NCBI GenBank assembly: GCA_022823945.1
Contig: JAJEBK010000014.1
Span: 88,289 to 152,288, forward strand
Source: Anaerolineae bacterium
Lineage (GTDB): Bacteria; Chloroflexota; Anaerolineae; Aggregatilineales; Phototrophicaceae
DNA: 64,000 nt
Reading direction: 5' to 3'
In this document: positions 54,561 to 62,579 of the stretch, piece after piece
Layout of the letters: every line of letters starts with the position of its first letter
Position numbering within the stretch: the first letter of the stretch is position 1
Made by a program: the position numbers and the translations under genes
The notes under the pieces: generated by a model
What the model saw: only the letters and a program-made list of their open reading frames with translations
The model's database searches: none
Told to the model about the DNA's origin: nothing

Positions 54561-55359
54561 GGCAGGCTCGGGCAATGCGCATAAAGTCGCGCACCCGCTC
54601 GATATCGACCTCGTTCCAGATATGCCCGTCGCGCTTGAAGGCTGTGCCTGTGACCGTGCCATCCGCGATTGCCAAGGTCTGGGCGAGATTGCCGCAATGC
54701 ACGCCCGTGTTGGCAAAGACCGGCGTTCCCGGCACCGCGTCTTTGATCAGTTGCAAGGTCTCGGACGAGGCTTCTGCGCCAGCCGTCAGACCAGAGACAC
54801 AAAGCGCGGCTGGCTGGGCTACAAATACGGTCGAGACGGCGATATCGACCACATTGCGCGCCGCCAGATAGACAGCCGACTCGGGCACGATATTGTATAG
54901 CAGCTTGATGTGCGCGCCGCCCACCGCGTGCTGATGACGGACGATTTCTCCACAATTGAGATTCCACAAGCCGAAATCGCTGGCATAGACGCCGGTGAAA
55001 ATCTCGCGCACGAAGCTGGCACCCGTGGCAACAGCGACATCAATCGAGGCTTTTGGATCCCACAGCACATTGACGCCAAAGGGGCGATCAATCTGCGGTT
55101 TCAACTCGACGATGACGCGCGCCATGCAGGCGATGGTGATGGGCGCGACCTGGGTGAGATAGGGCAAGCTGGCTTCGTTGGAAAACATGATGGCATCGAC
55201 GCCGCCCGCTTGCAGGGCCAGCAGGTCGGCGCGGGCGGCTGAGATGATGGCATCCAGTCCGGCGGCGGAGTCGTAGGCGGGGTCGCCGGGCAAGGCGCGC
55301 AGGTGGCACATGGCGATGATGGGCTTGTGGGTGTGGAAGTGGGACTTCAGCCAGGTCAT
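54550..55359 (-). CDS. BtpA/SgcQ family protein (TIM-barrel)
   Basis: A 269-residue protein of the BtpA family. IIAMCHLRALPGDPAYDSAA, GGVDAIMFSNEASLPYL and DRPFGVNVLWDPKASIDVA are typical, as is VSGLTAGAEASSETLQLIKD and PVFANTGVHCGNLAQTLAIADG near the end. SgcQ in E. coli sits in a sugar (PTS) operon, and BtpA in cyanobacteria affects photosystem I; no enzymatic activity is established for the family. Here it is the first gene of the sugar operon, directly ahead of the M29 gene. A TGC-TACACT box ends 7 bases before the ATG, suggesting leaderless transcription. Confidence 0.88.
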   Translation of the reverse strand: MTWLKSHFHTHKPIIAMCHLRALPGDPAYDSAAGLDAIISAARADLLALQAGGVDAIMFSNEASLPYLTQVAPITIACMARVIVELKPQIDRPFGVNVLWDPKASIDVAVATGASFVREIFTGVYASDFGLWNLNCGEIVRHQHAVGGAHIKLLYNIVPESAVYLAARNVVDIAVSTVFVAQPAALCVSGLTAGAEASSETLQLIKDAVPGTPVFANTGVHCGNLAQTLAIADGTVTGTAFKRDGHIWNEVDIERVRDFMRIARACRGD

Positions 55360-55366
55360 GGAGTGG

Positions 55367-55375
55367 AGTGTAGCA
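55367..55375 (-). promoter_or_regulatory. Extended -10 promoter of the sugar operon, apparently leaderless
   Basis: Minus strand TGC-TACACT (hexamer 55367-55372), with the operon's ATG (A at 55359) 7 bases downstream. No clear -35. Confidence 0.4.
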
Positions 55376-55425
55376 TGGAGGTGGGGGTGGGTGCGAAATA
55401 GAGCTAGATACGAGAGAATATCATT

Positions 55426-56271
55426 CTACAATTGAGAGTATTTGCGCTCGCCTGCAAAGCTCGCGAGAGCTAGTTTCAGAACCTGAAAGCAGATTCTTGC
55501 TGTATGCTCGTCAGGTGTGAAGCCGGAACTCAATTGCTCGTACGGGTGAATGTAATTTCTAAACGAACGCAGTCCGTGACCAAACTCCTTAATATCTGGT
55601 TCAAGCAACTCAATGTTACAAGCTACATTGATCAATTCCGCCAAGCTCCATTCATGAAACTTCTTTACCTTGCCGTCTGCTGTTTTTGGACTACATACCG
55701 ACCGATTGAACTGCTCGGGACTATTAGTAGCAGCTCCAAGAAGCACGGCTTCAAGAACACTTCCATATAGGAAAATCGCTGACAAGTGTGCGCCTGCCTC
55801 CGATACAAGTTTAGCCTCCCATAGCCTTTCTTCTATGATTCCAATCACTTGTGATTCCACCGGTAGATTCTGTAAGCTCGGTATTTCTATGCGCTTCTCC
55901 AAGAAATTGTCGACGGTACCAAGCTCGACGGAATGTGATATTCCGGTTAGCCTATCCACAATACTTCGGCACTTTTGAAGAACACTTGCGTTTGGCTCAC
56001 GGCCGCTCAGTTCACAAGCCGCCTCATACATGTCAAGTAGCTCACACACGACGCTCGCAACAATTGTATCGCTGTCTTGCTCCCAAAATGCACGCAATCT
56101 ATTAGCTTTGGATTGACCATTCTTGCTGTAGTTTTCTTCACCGTAGATATCGATACCGTGATCCCTAAAGAACTCTTCAAATGTAGCATCGGAGAAGTCA
56201 AGCACATAGCCGCCTCCCATTTCCAGGATTATCTCCAAGTACATTTTATCCACGGATGTAAGGCTGCTCAT
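55426..56271 (-). CDS. Abortive-infection-like protein with a HEPN-like C-terminus
   Basis: A 281-residue soluble protein, AT-richer than its neighbours. The N-terminal third (YLEIILEMGGGYVLDFSDAT, FFRDHGIDIYGE, NRLRAFWEQDSDTIVASVVCELLDMYE) resembles the AbiJ N-terminal domain group of abortive-infection proteins, and the C-terminal half has LRSFRNYIHPYEQ, an R-N-x-x-H-P segment common in HEPN-type helical domains of defence proteins. No full HEPN Rx4-6H with certainty can be claimed. The start at 56271 follows AGGAAGGAAC. Its position beside metG with the restriction pair on the other side suggests a small defence cluster. Function unproven. Confidence 0.55.
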   Translation of the reverse strand: MSSLTSVDKMYLEIILEMGGGYVLDFSDATFEEFFRDHGIDIYGEENYSKNGQSKANRLRAFWEQDSDTIVASVVCELLDMYEAACELSGREPNASVLQKCRSIVDRLTGISHSVELGTVDNFLEKRIEIPSLQNLPVESQVIGIIEERLWEAKLVSEAGAHLSAIFLYGSVLEAVLLGAATNSPEQFNRSVCSPKTADGKVKKFHEWSLAELINVACNIELLEPDIKEFGHGLRSFRNYIHPYEQLSSGFTPDEHTARICFQVLKLALASFAGERKYSQL

Positions 56272-56417
56272 TTTAAGTTCCTTCCTGCCCATCTTTATGC
56301 GAAGAGTCCAACACCAAGAACGCTCACATTGCACCCGCGACGGATCTTGATGTTCTTACCAATTCGTGCCACGACAAGTTAGTTCACCCACACTCAATGT
56401 CTCTCTACACTCTGTGT

Positions 56418-58226
56418 CTAAATCTCCCGCTCCTCCCGCGCCTGCCCAAGATTCCCACGCTCTTGCTCGACGATCTCCGCATCCAGCTTGGTGAAGAGCG
56501 GGCTGGGTTTGCGCAGCTTTTGCCCCGCCGGCAAAGCGCTCTTTTCCCAGCGTCCGATCGCCGCAGCGCCATCATAGACCAGCGCCAGGTGATCGCGGGT
56601 TTCTTCGCTGTAGTTCTCGATTCGCTGCTCGCCGAATAGCTGCCCCGCATAGCCCAGCATCTCGTGCACCTGCTGCGAGCTGAAGGGCGTGAAAGGCGCG
56701 AAGAGGATCTTCAGATTGTCGATGCAGCGCAGCGCTGTATACACCGAACGAGCCGCATCCGCCCTGTCCTGCTTGATGACTTTCCAAGGTTCGCGTTCGT
56801 TGAGCCAGCCATTGACCCCCCGCGCCAGGCTCAGTGTCTCTTCCAGCGCTTCTTTCAGGCGCACATCGGCAATCAGCCCGCCGACCAGCTCAAAACCGGC
56901 TTCGCAGCGAGCGATGATGGCTTCATCTTCTGCCGTGAGATTGTCGGGCGCTGGAACGACCCCGTCAAAGCGCTTGAAGGCAAAACCGAGCATGCGATTG
57001 ACCAGATTGCCCCAAGCCGCCAGCAGTTCATTATTAACCCGCGCCACAAAGCCATCCCAACTGAAATCGCTATCCTGCCGTTCGGGGAAAGTGCGGGCGA
57101 CATAGAAGCGCACAGCATCGGCTTGATAGCGCTCAAGCAGGTCGGGCAGCCAGACCGCCCAATTGCGCGAGGTCGAGAATTGCTGTCCCTCGATATTCAT
57201 GAATTCGTTCGCCGGCACATCGTAGGGCAACTGCAGCGGGATATCGCCGTGGGTCGAGTCGTTCTCGTTGTAGATGCCATCAATGCCGAGCAGCTCCGCT
57301 TGCCAGATGATGGTGTGAAAGGGGATATTGTCCTTGCCGATGAAATTGTAGATTTTGGCTTCCGGGTTGTACCACCATTTTTTCCAGGCATCGGGCTGGC
57401 CCATGTTCTGCGCCCACTCGATGCTGGCGGTGAAATAACCCATGACCGCGTCAAACCAGACATAGAGGCGCTTGTCTTCCCAGCCATCCAGCGGGACACG
57501 AACGCCCCAGTCGATATCGCGGGTGATCGGGCGGCCGCGCAGCCCGTCTTTCACAAAATTCTGGCTGAAGCGGCTGACATTGGGGCGCCAGTGATGCTCG
57601 TGGGCGGCGAGATAAGCCAGGATCTGGTCGGTAAACTGCGCCAGATCGAGGAAGTAGTGTTGCGATTCGCGCCGGACGAGCTTGTCGTTGGGATTGTTGC
57701 GGCTGTGCGGGTCAATCAGCTGGGTGGCATCCATCAGGTTGCCGCAGTTTTCACATTGGTCGCCACGAGCATGCGGATACTTGCAAATGTAGCAGGTGCC
57801 TTCGACATAGCGGTCGGGCAGGAAGCGCTTCTCGCTCTCGCTGTAAAGCAGGGTCTGTTTTTCTTTGTAGAGGTAACCTTGCGCCAGCAGGCGCGTGAAG
57901 ATATCTTGCGCCACCCGATGATGATTCTCGGTGTCGGTGTGGGTGAACAGGTCATAGCTGATGCCGATTTTGCGCTGCGTCTGCAAGAAGCGCTCATGAT
58001 AATGCTCGAAGACGGCTCGCGCCGATGTGCCACGCTTGTCCGCCTCGACCGTGATTGGCGTGCCATGGCTGTCCGAGCCGCTGACCATCAGCACCTGATT
58101 GCCGCGCAGGCGATGAAAACGAGCGAAGATATCGGCGGGCAGGTAGCAGCCAGCCAGGTGGCCGATATGCAAGTCGCCATTGGCATAGGGCCAAGCCACC
58201 GACACATGAATGGTTTCTGTGGACAT
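56418..58226 (-). CDS. metG: Methionyl-tRNA synthetase
   Basis: A 602-residue class I synthetase that charges tRNA-Met. The signature HIGH is at GDLHIGHLAGCYLPADIFAR (about residue 22), the zinc knuckle at CYICKYPHARGDQCENCG (two CxxC pairs, about residues 147-163) and the KMSKS equivalent is FSTSRNWAVW (about residue 349). The anticodon-binding helical domain fills the C-terminal third (FVARVNNELLAAWGNLVNRML onward); the EMAP-like extra domain of some bacteria is absent. AGGAGAAGC precedes the ATG at 58226. The leader contains a promoter, a Met-rich leader ORF and an intrinsic terminator, a candidate attenuator. Confidence 0.97.
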   Translation of the reverse strand: MSTETIHVSVAWPYANGDLHIGHLAGCYLPADIFARFHRLRGNQVLMVSGSDSHGTPITVEADKRGTSARAVFEHYHERFLQTQRKIGISYDLFTHTDTENHHRVAQDIFTRLLAQGYLYKEKQTLLYSESEKRFLPDRYVEGTCYICKYPHARGDQCENCGNLMDATQLIDPHSRNNPNDKLVRRESQHYFLDLAQFTDQILAYLAAHEHHWRPNVSRFSQNFVKDGLRGRPITRDIDWGVRVPLDGWEDKRLYVWFDAVMGYFTASIEWAQNMGQPDAWKKWWYNPEAKIYNFIGKDNIPFHTIIWQAELLGIDGIYNENDSTHGDIPLQLPYDVPANEFMNIEGQQFSTSRNWAVWLPDLLERYQADAVRFYVARTFPERQDSDFSWDGFVARVNNELLAAWGNLVNRMLGFAFKRFDGVVPAPDNLTAEDEAIIARCEAGFELVGGLIADVRLKEALEETLSLARGVNGWLNEREPWKVIKQDRADAARSVYTALRCIDNLKILFAPFTPFSSQQVHEMLGYAGQLFGEQRIENYSEETRDHLALVYDGAAAIGRWEKSALPAGQKLRKPSPLFTKLDAEIVEQERGNLGQAREEREI

Positions 58227-58260
58227 GCTTGCTTCTCCTGATGCTGCGGTCGCCTTATAC

Positions 58261-58287
58261 AAAAAACCGCCTGTCGGCGACAGACGG
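58261..58287 (-). terminator. Intrinsic terminator inside the metG leader
   Basis: Minus strand CCGTCTGTC-GCC-GACAGGCGG followed by six T: a 9-bp stem with one G-U pair and a 3-base loop. It ends 35 bases before the metG start codon, so transcripts that stop here would not include metG. It is the terminator arm of a proposed attenuator. Confidence 0.85.
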
Positions 58288-58323
58288 ATTAGCGAAATTG
58301 CTGCCAGTTGCCCGGCGCAGCCA

Positions 58324-58389
58324 TCAACATCTGCCGCCACGAAGGTCGGGCATCCGCATAGGCATGGTGTTTGCGCTGTGTTTCAACAT
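58324..58389 (-). CDS. Candidate Met-rich leader peptide of metG
   Basis: A 21-codon ORF that starts at the predicted transcription start (7 bases after the -10), encodes MLKHSANTMPMRMPDLRGG and two more residues, and ends with TGA. Its codons 9, 11 and 13 are ATG (58365-58351), giving three methionines in five positions. Stop lies at the beginning of the possible antiterminator strand. The peptide is too short to have any other evident purpose; a control role is inferred from position and codon content. Confidence 0.45.
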   Translation of the reverse strand: MLKHSANTMPMRMPDLRGGRC

Positions 58390-58395
58390 GGCGCG

Positions 58396-58425
58396 AGTGT
58401 AACACGGGCATGGCATAAGCGTCAA
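58396..58425 (-). promoter_or_regulatory. Promoter of metG
   Basis: Minus strand TTGACG (58420-58425), 18 bases ending in TGT, then TACACT (58396-58401). Predicted start of transcription about 58389, giving a leader of about 163 bases before metG, which is long enough for the attenuator described. Confidence 0.55.
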
Positions 58426-58502
58426 GCAAGTGGAAGCTGGGGATGGCGAAATTTTGGGTTGCCGAAGTGAATATAGCTGTCTTCGCTGTAGGCACCTTCA
58501 TT

Positions 58503-58530
58503 AAAGTGCATATACAAAAGTGCATATACA
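58503..58530 (+). repeat. Perfect 14-base tandem repeat upstream of the restriction-modification pair
   Basis: AAAGTGCATATACA occurs twice without spacer (58503-58516 and 58517-58530), 24 bases before the -35 of the methyltransferase promoter. A likely operator or recognition element. Confidence 0.75.
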
Positions 58531-58554
58531 CCACTGTGCCGATGATGACATACT

Positions 58555-58582
58555 TTGCAGGTTAACTCGCCTTTGTTATACT
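58555..58582 (+). promoter_or_regulatory. Promoter of the methyltransferase-nuclease pair
   Basis: TTGCAG (58555-58560), 16 bases ending in TGT, then TATACT (58577-58582), an extended -10. About 80 bases before the methyltransferase ATG. Confidence 0.5.
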
Positions 58583-58662
58583 TTGTGCAGTTAGGCATGC
58601 TGTCAGTACAAGCTAAGTTGTCGGATTAGAGTCATGGTTGCGCCCGAAACTAGGGGTTACAA

Positions 58663-59676
58663 ATGAATCAAATGCCATTGCCGACTATCACAAGCGATGT
58701 ACGCAAAGCCAAAACGAATAAGCGCGTTAGTCTCCACTCCGAGCGAGAAATTGAACAGGCAAAAGCCGGGCGGAATCGGGCATGGGAGAACTGCTCATTG
58801 ATTCCCACTTGGGTTGACCGTGAAAGTGTCGGGCTCGACCGTTTCTACACGCGCCCTGAAGTGGCAAAGGAATGTAGCGAAGATTTATATGAGGTAATGC
58901 GCGAGGATTATGCAGACCTCAGCAACTACCATTTCATAGACCCGGGCGCAGGGACGGGCGTTTTTTATGATTTAATGCCGGCGGGTCGGCGTATCGGAAT
59001 AGATTTACTACCCGCTCGCCCCGAGTTTATAGCCCATGATTATTTGACATGGACGCCAATCAGCAGACGAAAATACGCGGTTTTAGGCAATCCGCCGTTT
59101 GGATATCGGGCATGGCTAGCACTTGCATTCGTCAATCATTCCGCTCAGTTTGCTGACTATATGGGGCTCATATTGCCAATGGCTTTTCAAAGTGATGGGA
59201 AGGGCAGCCCCAAACACCGTGTTCGAGGAGCAGAACTCGTCCACTCCAGTCCATTATCAGCGGACGCATTCGTAGACCGGAACGGCAATGCAGTTAAACT
59301 CAATGCACTCTGGCAGGTTTGGCGTCGCGGCGTAAATAACATCCCCCCACTGCAAACTTGTGATGATTGGATCGACCTCTTCACAGTCGACAACCGCAAA
59401 GAGCGTCTTTGTGGTCAGGCCAGGCTCCACGAAGCCGATTTCTTCTTGCAGCGAACCTATTACGGAGAACCGCCAAAGCTGGTCACAGATTTCGCTGATG
59501 TGCGGTACGGTTGCGGCTACGGGATCGTTCTCAAGAAAGAACCAGAGACGATTGCAGAGCTACTCGCTGCGACAGACTGGACTGAGTATTCCAACCTCGC
59601 CATGCACAATTGCCGGCATATCTCTATGTATCACATTCGGCAAGCAGTGATACACGGGGGCTTTACAGATGAATAA
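58663..59676 (+). CDS. N6-adenine-specific DNA methyltransferase, restriction-modification type
   Basis: A 337-residue methyltransferase. SAM-binding motif I is YHFIDPGAGTGVFYDLMPAG (about residues 101-120) and the catalytic motif IV is YAVLGNPPFGYRAWL (NPPF, about 145-152), which marks amino-methylation of adenine (or less often cytosine). Early VGLDRFYTRPEVAKEC matches the FYTP-type motif X of gamma-class enzymes. The target sequence is not known. AGGGG lies before the ATG. The next gene, a putative endonuclease, overlaps the stop by 8 bases. Both are AT-richer than the surrounding genes, which suggests transfer. Confidence 0.85.
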   Translation: MNQMPLPTITSDVRKAKTNKRVSLHSEREIEQAKAGRNRAWENCSLIPTWVDRESVGLDRFYTRPEVAKECSEDLYEVMREDYADLSNYHFIDPGAGTGVFYDLMPAGRRIGIDLLPARPEFIAHDYLTWTPISRRKYAVLGNPPFGYRAWLALAFVNHSAQFADYMGLILPMAFQSDGKGSPKHRVRGAELVHSSPLSADAFVDRNGNAVKLNALWQVWRRGVNNIPPLQTCDDWIDLFTVDNRKERLCGQARLHEADFFLQRTYYGEPPKLVTDFADVRYGCGYGIVLKKEPETIAELLAATDWTEYSNLAMHNCRHISMYHIRQAVIHGGFTDE

Positions 59677-60175
59677 CGCGGTTCAGCTTATGCAGTCTGT
59701 AATCGCCAGGTATGCGAATGACAACAAGTGGGTAAATGCTCCTCTAGGCGGTGTCAAGTCTCTCAGCAACACGCATATTGGCGACATTGGCCAAAACTTC
59801 GTCGAAGAATGGTGTCGTCAACTGGGATTGACTTGGGTGGGATCCGGCAGCCGCCAAAGCGCTTGGGATGCTCGTATTGAAGGTATTACTTTCGAAGTGA
59901 AGACAGCTACCGAAGACATCAATGGCAATTTTCAGTTTAATCACATCCGTCATCATCGTGAGTATCAGGCAGTGCTGTGTCTTGGCATTGCTCCAGACAC
60001 CGTCCTTTTCGACGCTTGGAGAAAAGGCGATGTATCCGAGGGCAAGGCAGGTCGCTTGGTCACGATGGACAGGGGTTCATCGGCTACATTCAAGTTGACC
60101 AAGAAGCGGTCGGATCTGCGGCAAGTGTCCGAATTCAGCGAGCGCATCGGAGAGATAGTAGCTTCGCTAAGCTAA
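59669..60175 (+). CDS. Putative PD-(D/E)XK restriction endonuclease
   Basis: A 168-residue protein. The nuclease motif is visible as D-x8-E-V-K in WDARIEGITFEVKTA (about residues 67-80), preceded by a conserved IGDIGQNFVEEWCRQLGLTW helix that often supplies the first acidic residue. It is small for a type II enzyme, so it may be a homodimer. It overlaps the methyltransferase gene by 8 bases, which is the main reason for calling it the partner nuclease; no sequence-specific family is recognised. Cleavage site unknown. Confidence 0.65.
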   Translation: MNNAVQLMQSVIARYANDNKWVNAPLGGVKSLSNTHIGDIGQNFVEEWCRQLGLTWVGSGSRQSAWDARIEGITFEVKTATEDINGNFQFNHIRHHREYQAVLCLGIAPDTVLFDAWRKGDVSEGKAGRLVTMDRGSSATFKLTKKRSDLRQVSEFSERIGEIVASLS

Positions 60176-60221
60176 TATGTTAGAGAAGGCGCGAAACTGA
60201 ATTCCGAATACGCACTACCCC

Positions 60222-62471
60222 TCACCGTCCCGCCGCATCCATCGCCGCGACAGCCGCAATCGCCACGATATCATCGACATCATCGCCGGCTTGCAGCACA
60301 TGCACGGGCGCGCCCATGCCCAGCAGGATGGGTCCGATCGCTTCGGCGTTCGTCAGGCGCGAAAGCAGCTTGTAACTGCTGTTCGCCGCGTCCAGGTTGG
60401 GGAAGACCAGCACATTGGCATCGCGCACTCGGCTGAAAGGATAGCGCTGTTCAATGATGTCACTCACCACCGCCGTATCAGCCTGCATTTCGCCATCGAC
60501 CTGGATATCCTGCCGTTTATCGCGCACCAACTTCACGGCTCGGCGCACTTTGTTGCTGTGCGGATGCGGAGTCGCCCCGAAATTGGAAAATGACAGCATG
60601 GCCACGCGCGGAGCAAAACCCAGTGTCCCTGCGAAGTCGTTGGCCAGGATGGCGATCTCGGCCAGGGTCTCGGCATCCGGGTCGATATTGACGGTCGCAT
60701 CGGTGAAGAGATAGCTGCGTCCGGCGATGACCATCAGATAAACGCCAGCCGCCCGCGTCGCCCCGGACCGCGTGCCGAAGACTTGCAGCGCCGGACGGAT
60801 GACATCGGGATATTCATAAGTCAAACCGCTGACCATGGCATCAGCATCAGCATTTTTCACCATCAGGCAGGCATAATAATTGCGCTGCCGGACGAGTGAG
60901 CGCGCTTTGCTCAGCGTCACACCCTTGCGCCGCCGCAAAGCATACAGCAGGTCGCGGTAGGCGTATTGATTGTCGGCCGCATAGTGATCGAAACAGATCG
61001 GCGCATAGTTCAAGCCCAGGTTTTCGATCGTCGCCGAAATGCGCTCTGGCCGCCCCAGCAGCACCGGTTCGGCGATGCCTTCGTCGCGGACTTGCATGGC
61101 GGCGCGGATTATTTTTGGCGATTCGCCCTCGGGGAAGACGATTCGCTTGAGCCGACCAGCCCGCGCCCGATTGATGATATTCTGCCGCACCTGCCGCCCG
61201 CTGCCTTGTCGACTGATGAGCTCCTCGCGGTATTCGTCCAGGTCGATCTGCCGCCGCGCGACGCCGGTTTGCATGGCGGCTTCTGCCACAGCCGGCGCCA
61301 CCCACAGCAGCACACGCGGATCGAGCGGTTTGGGAATCAAATAGTCGCGCCCGAACTTGATGCTCTCTTGACCATACGCCATCAAGACGCTGTCGGGCAC
61401 ATCTTCGTGAGCCAGCGCCGCCAATGCCTGCGCGGCCGCCATCTTCATCGCTTCGTTGATGCCGGTGGCATAGACATCCAGCGCGCCGCGAAAGATGAAA
61501 GGAAAGCCCAGCACATTGTTGACCTGGTTGACATAATCGCTGCGGCCGGTGCCGATGATGGCATCGGGGCGGACTTCCAAAGCCAACTCGGGCATGATCT
61601 CCGGTGTGGGATTCGCCAGCACGAAGAGCATCGGGTCGGGCGCCATGCCCATGATCATGTCTTGCGTGACCGAGCCGGCAATCGACAAGCCCACCAGCAC
61701 ATCCGCGCCTTGCAAGGCATCGTGCAAAGTGCGCGCATTGGTCGGGATAGCAAACTCGGACTTTTGCATATTCATGCCTTCTTCGCGCTGATGGTGGATG
61801 ACCCCGCGCGAGTCTGCCATCAGCAAATTATTGGCAGCCACGCCCAGCGACTTAAAGAACTTGCCGGTGGCGATCGCGCTGGCGCCCGCGCCATTGATGA
61901 CGACCTTAACCTCGTCGATGCGCTTGCCCGTCACTTTCAGCGCGTTCAGCAATGCCGCGCCCGAGATGATGGCGGTGCCATGCTGGTCATCGTGAAAGAC
62001 GGGGATATCCAGCTCGGCGATGAGCCGCTGCTCGACCTCAAAACATTCGGGCGCTTTGATATCTTCCAGATTGATGCCTCCGAAAGTTGGCGCGAGCGCT
62101 TTGCATACCGAGATTACTTCTTCGGCTGTATCGGCATTGATTTCAATATCAAAGACATCTACATCGGCGAACTTCTTGAAGAGCACGCCCTTGCCTTCCA
62201 TGACCGGCTTGGATGCCAGCGGGCCGCGATCGCCCAAGCCCAGAATAGCGCTGCCGTTGGATACCACAGCGACCAGGTTGGCGCGCGCCGTCAATTCGTA
62301 GGCTGCAAGCGGGTCGCTGTCGATTTCCAGCACAGCTTCGGCGACGCCGGGCGAATAGGCGAGGGAAAGATGCAGCTGGCTGTCGAGCGGCTTGGTGGGC
62401 ATGATCTGGATTTTGCCCGGGCGGCCGCGGCGGTGATAGTCCAGCGCTTCTTGTCGCGTGAAAGATGTCAT
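60222..62471 (-). CDS. maeB: NADP-dependent malic enzyme fused to a phosphotransacetylase-like domain
   Basis: A 749-residue MaeB-type protein. The N-terminal malic enzyme domain has YSPGVAEAVLEI and FHDDQHGTAI (metal-binding Asp/Glu region), the NAD(P) domain VVINGAGASAIATGKFFKSL, and the C-terminal third (about 425-749, RIVFPEGESPKIIRAAMQVRDEGIAEPVLLG) is related to phosphate acetyltransferase, here a regulatory unit in characterised MaeB proteins. It converts malate to pyruvate with NADPH formation. The start at 62471 follows GGGAGAAAT. Single gene. Confidence 0.94.
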   Translation of the reverse strand: MTSFTRQEALDYHRRGRPGKIQIMPTKPLDSQLHLSLAYSPGVAEAVLEIDSDPLAAYELTARANLVAVVSNGSAILGLGDRGPLASKPVMEGKGVLFKKFADVDVFDIEINADTAEEVISVCKALAPTFGGINLEDIKAPECFEVEQRLIAELDIPVFHDDQHGTAIISGAALLNALKVTGKRIDEVKVVINGAGASAIATGKFFKSLGVAANNLLMADSRGVIHHQREEGMNMQKSEFAIPTNARTLHDALQGADVLVGLSIAGSVTQDMIMGMAPDPMLFVLANPTPEIMPELALEVRPDAIIGTGRSDYVNQVNNVLGFPFIFRGALDVYATGINEAMKMAAAQALAALAHEDVPDSVLMAYGQESIKFGRDYLIPKPLDPRVLLWVAPAVAEAAMQTGVARRQIDLDEYREELISRQGSGRQVRQNIINRARAGRLKRIVFPEGESPKIIRAAMQVRDEGIAEPVLLGRPERISATIENLGLNYAPICFDHYAADNQYAYRDLLYALRRRKGVTLSKARSLVRQRNYYACLMVKNADADAMVSGLTYEYPDVIRPALQVFGTRSGATRAAGVYLMVIAGRSYLFTDATVNIDPDAETLAEIAILANDFAGTLGFAPRVAMLSFSNFGATPHPHSNKVRRAVKLVRDKRQDIQVDGEMQADTAVVSDIIEQRYPFSRVRDANVLVFPNLDAANSSYKLLSRLTNAEAIGPILLGMGAPVHVLQAGDDVDDIVAIAAVAAMDAAGR

Positions 62472-62579
62472 CCGGCAATTTCTCCCTGTTTCCGTCGCAA
62501 ACCCGCCCCCGCATGGCATCGGGAACGTCTGGAATTAACTATACACGAAATGAGAATGAAGCGAGGGGCATCGCCGTGA

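Noticed and set aside
58226..58400. T-box riboswitch before metG
   Set aside because: No T-box consensus or antiterminator of that class could be found; only the terminator is certain.
58289..58534. 81-codon minus-strand ORF covering the metG leader
   Set aside because: It would need a start upstream of the predicted transcription start; the short in-leader ORF fits promoter and terminator better.
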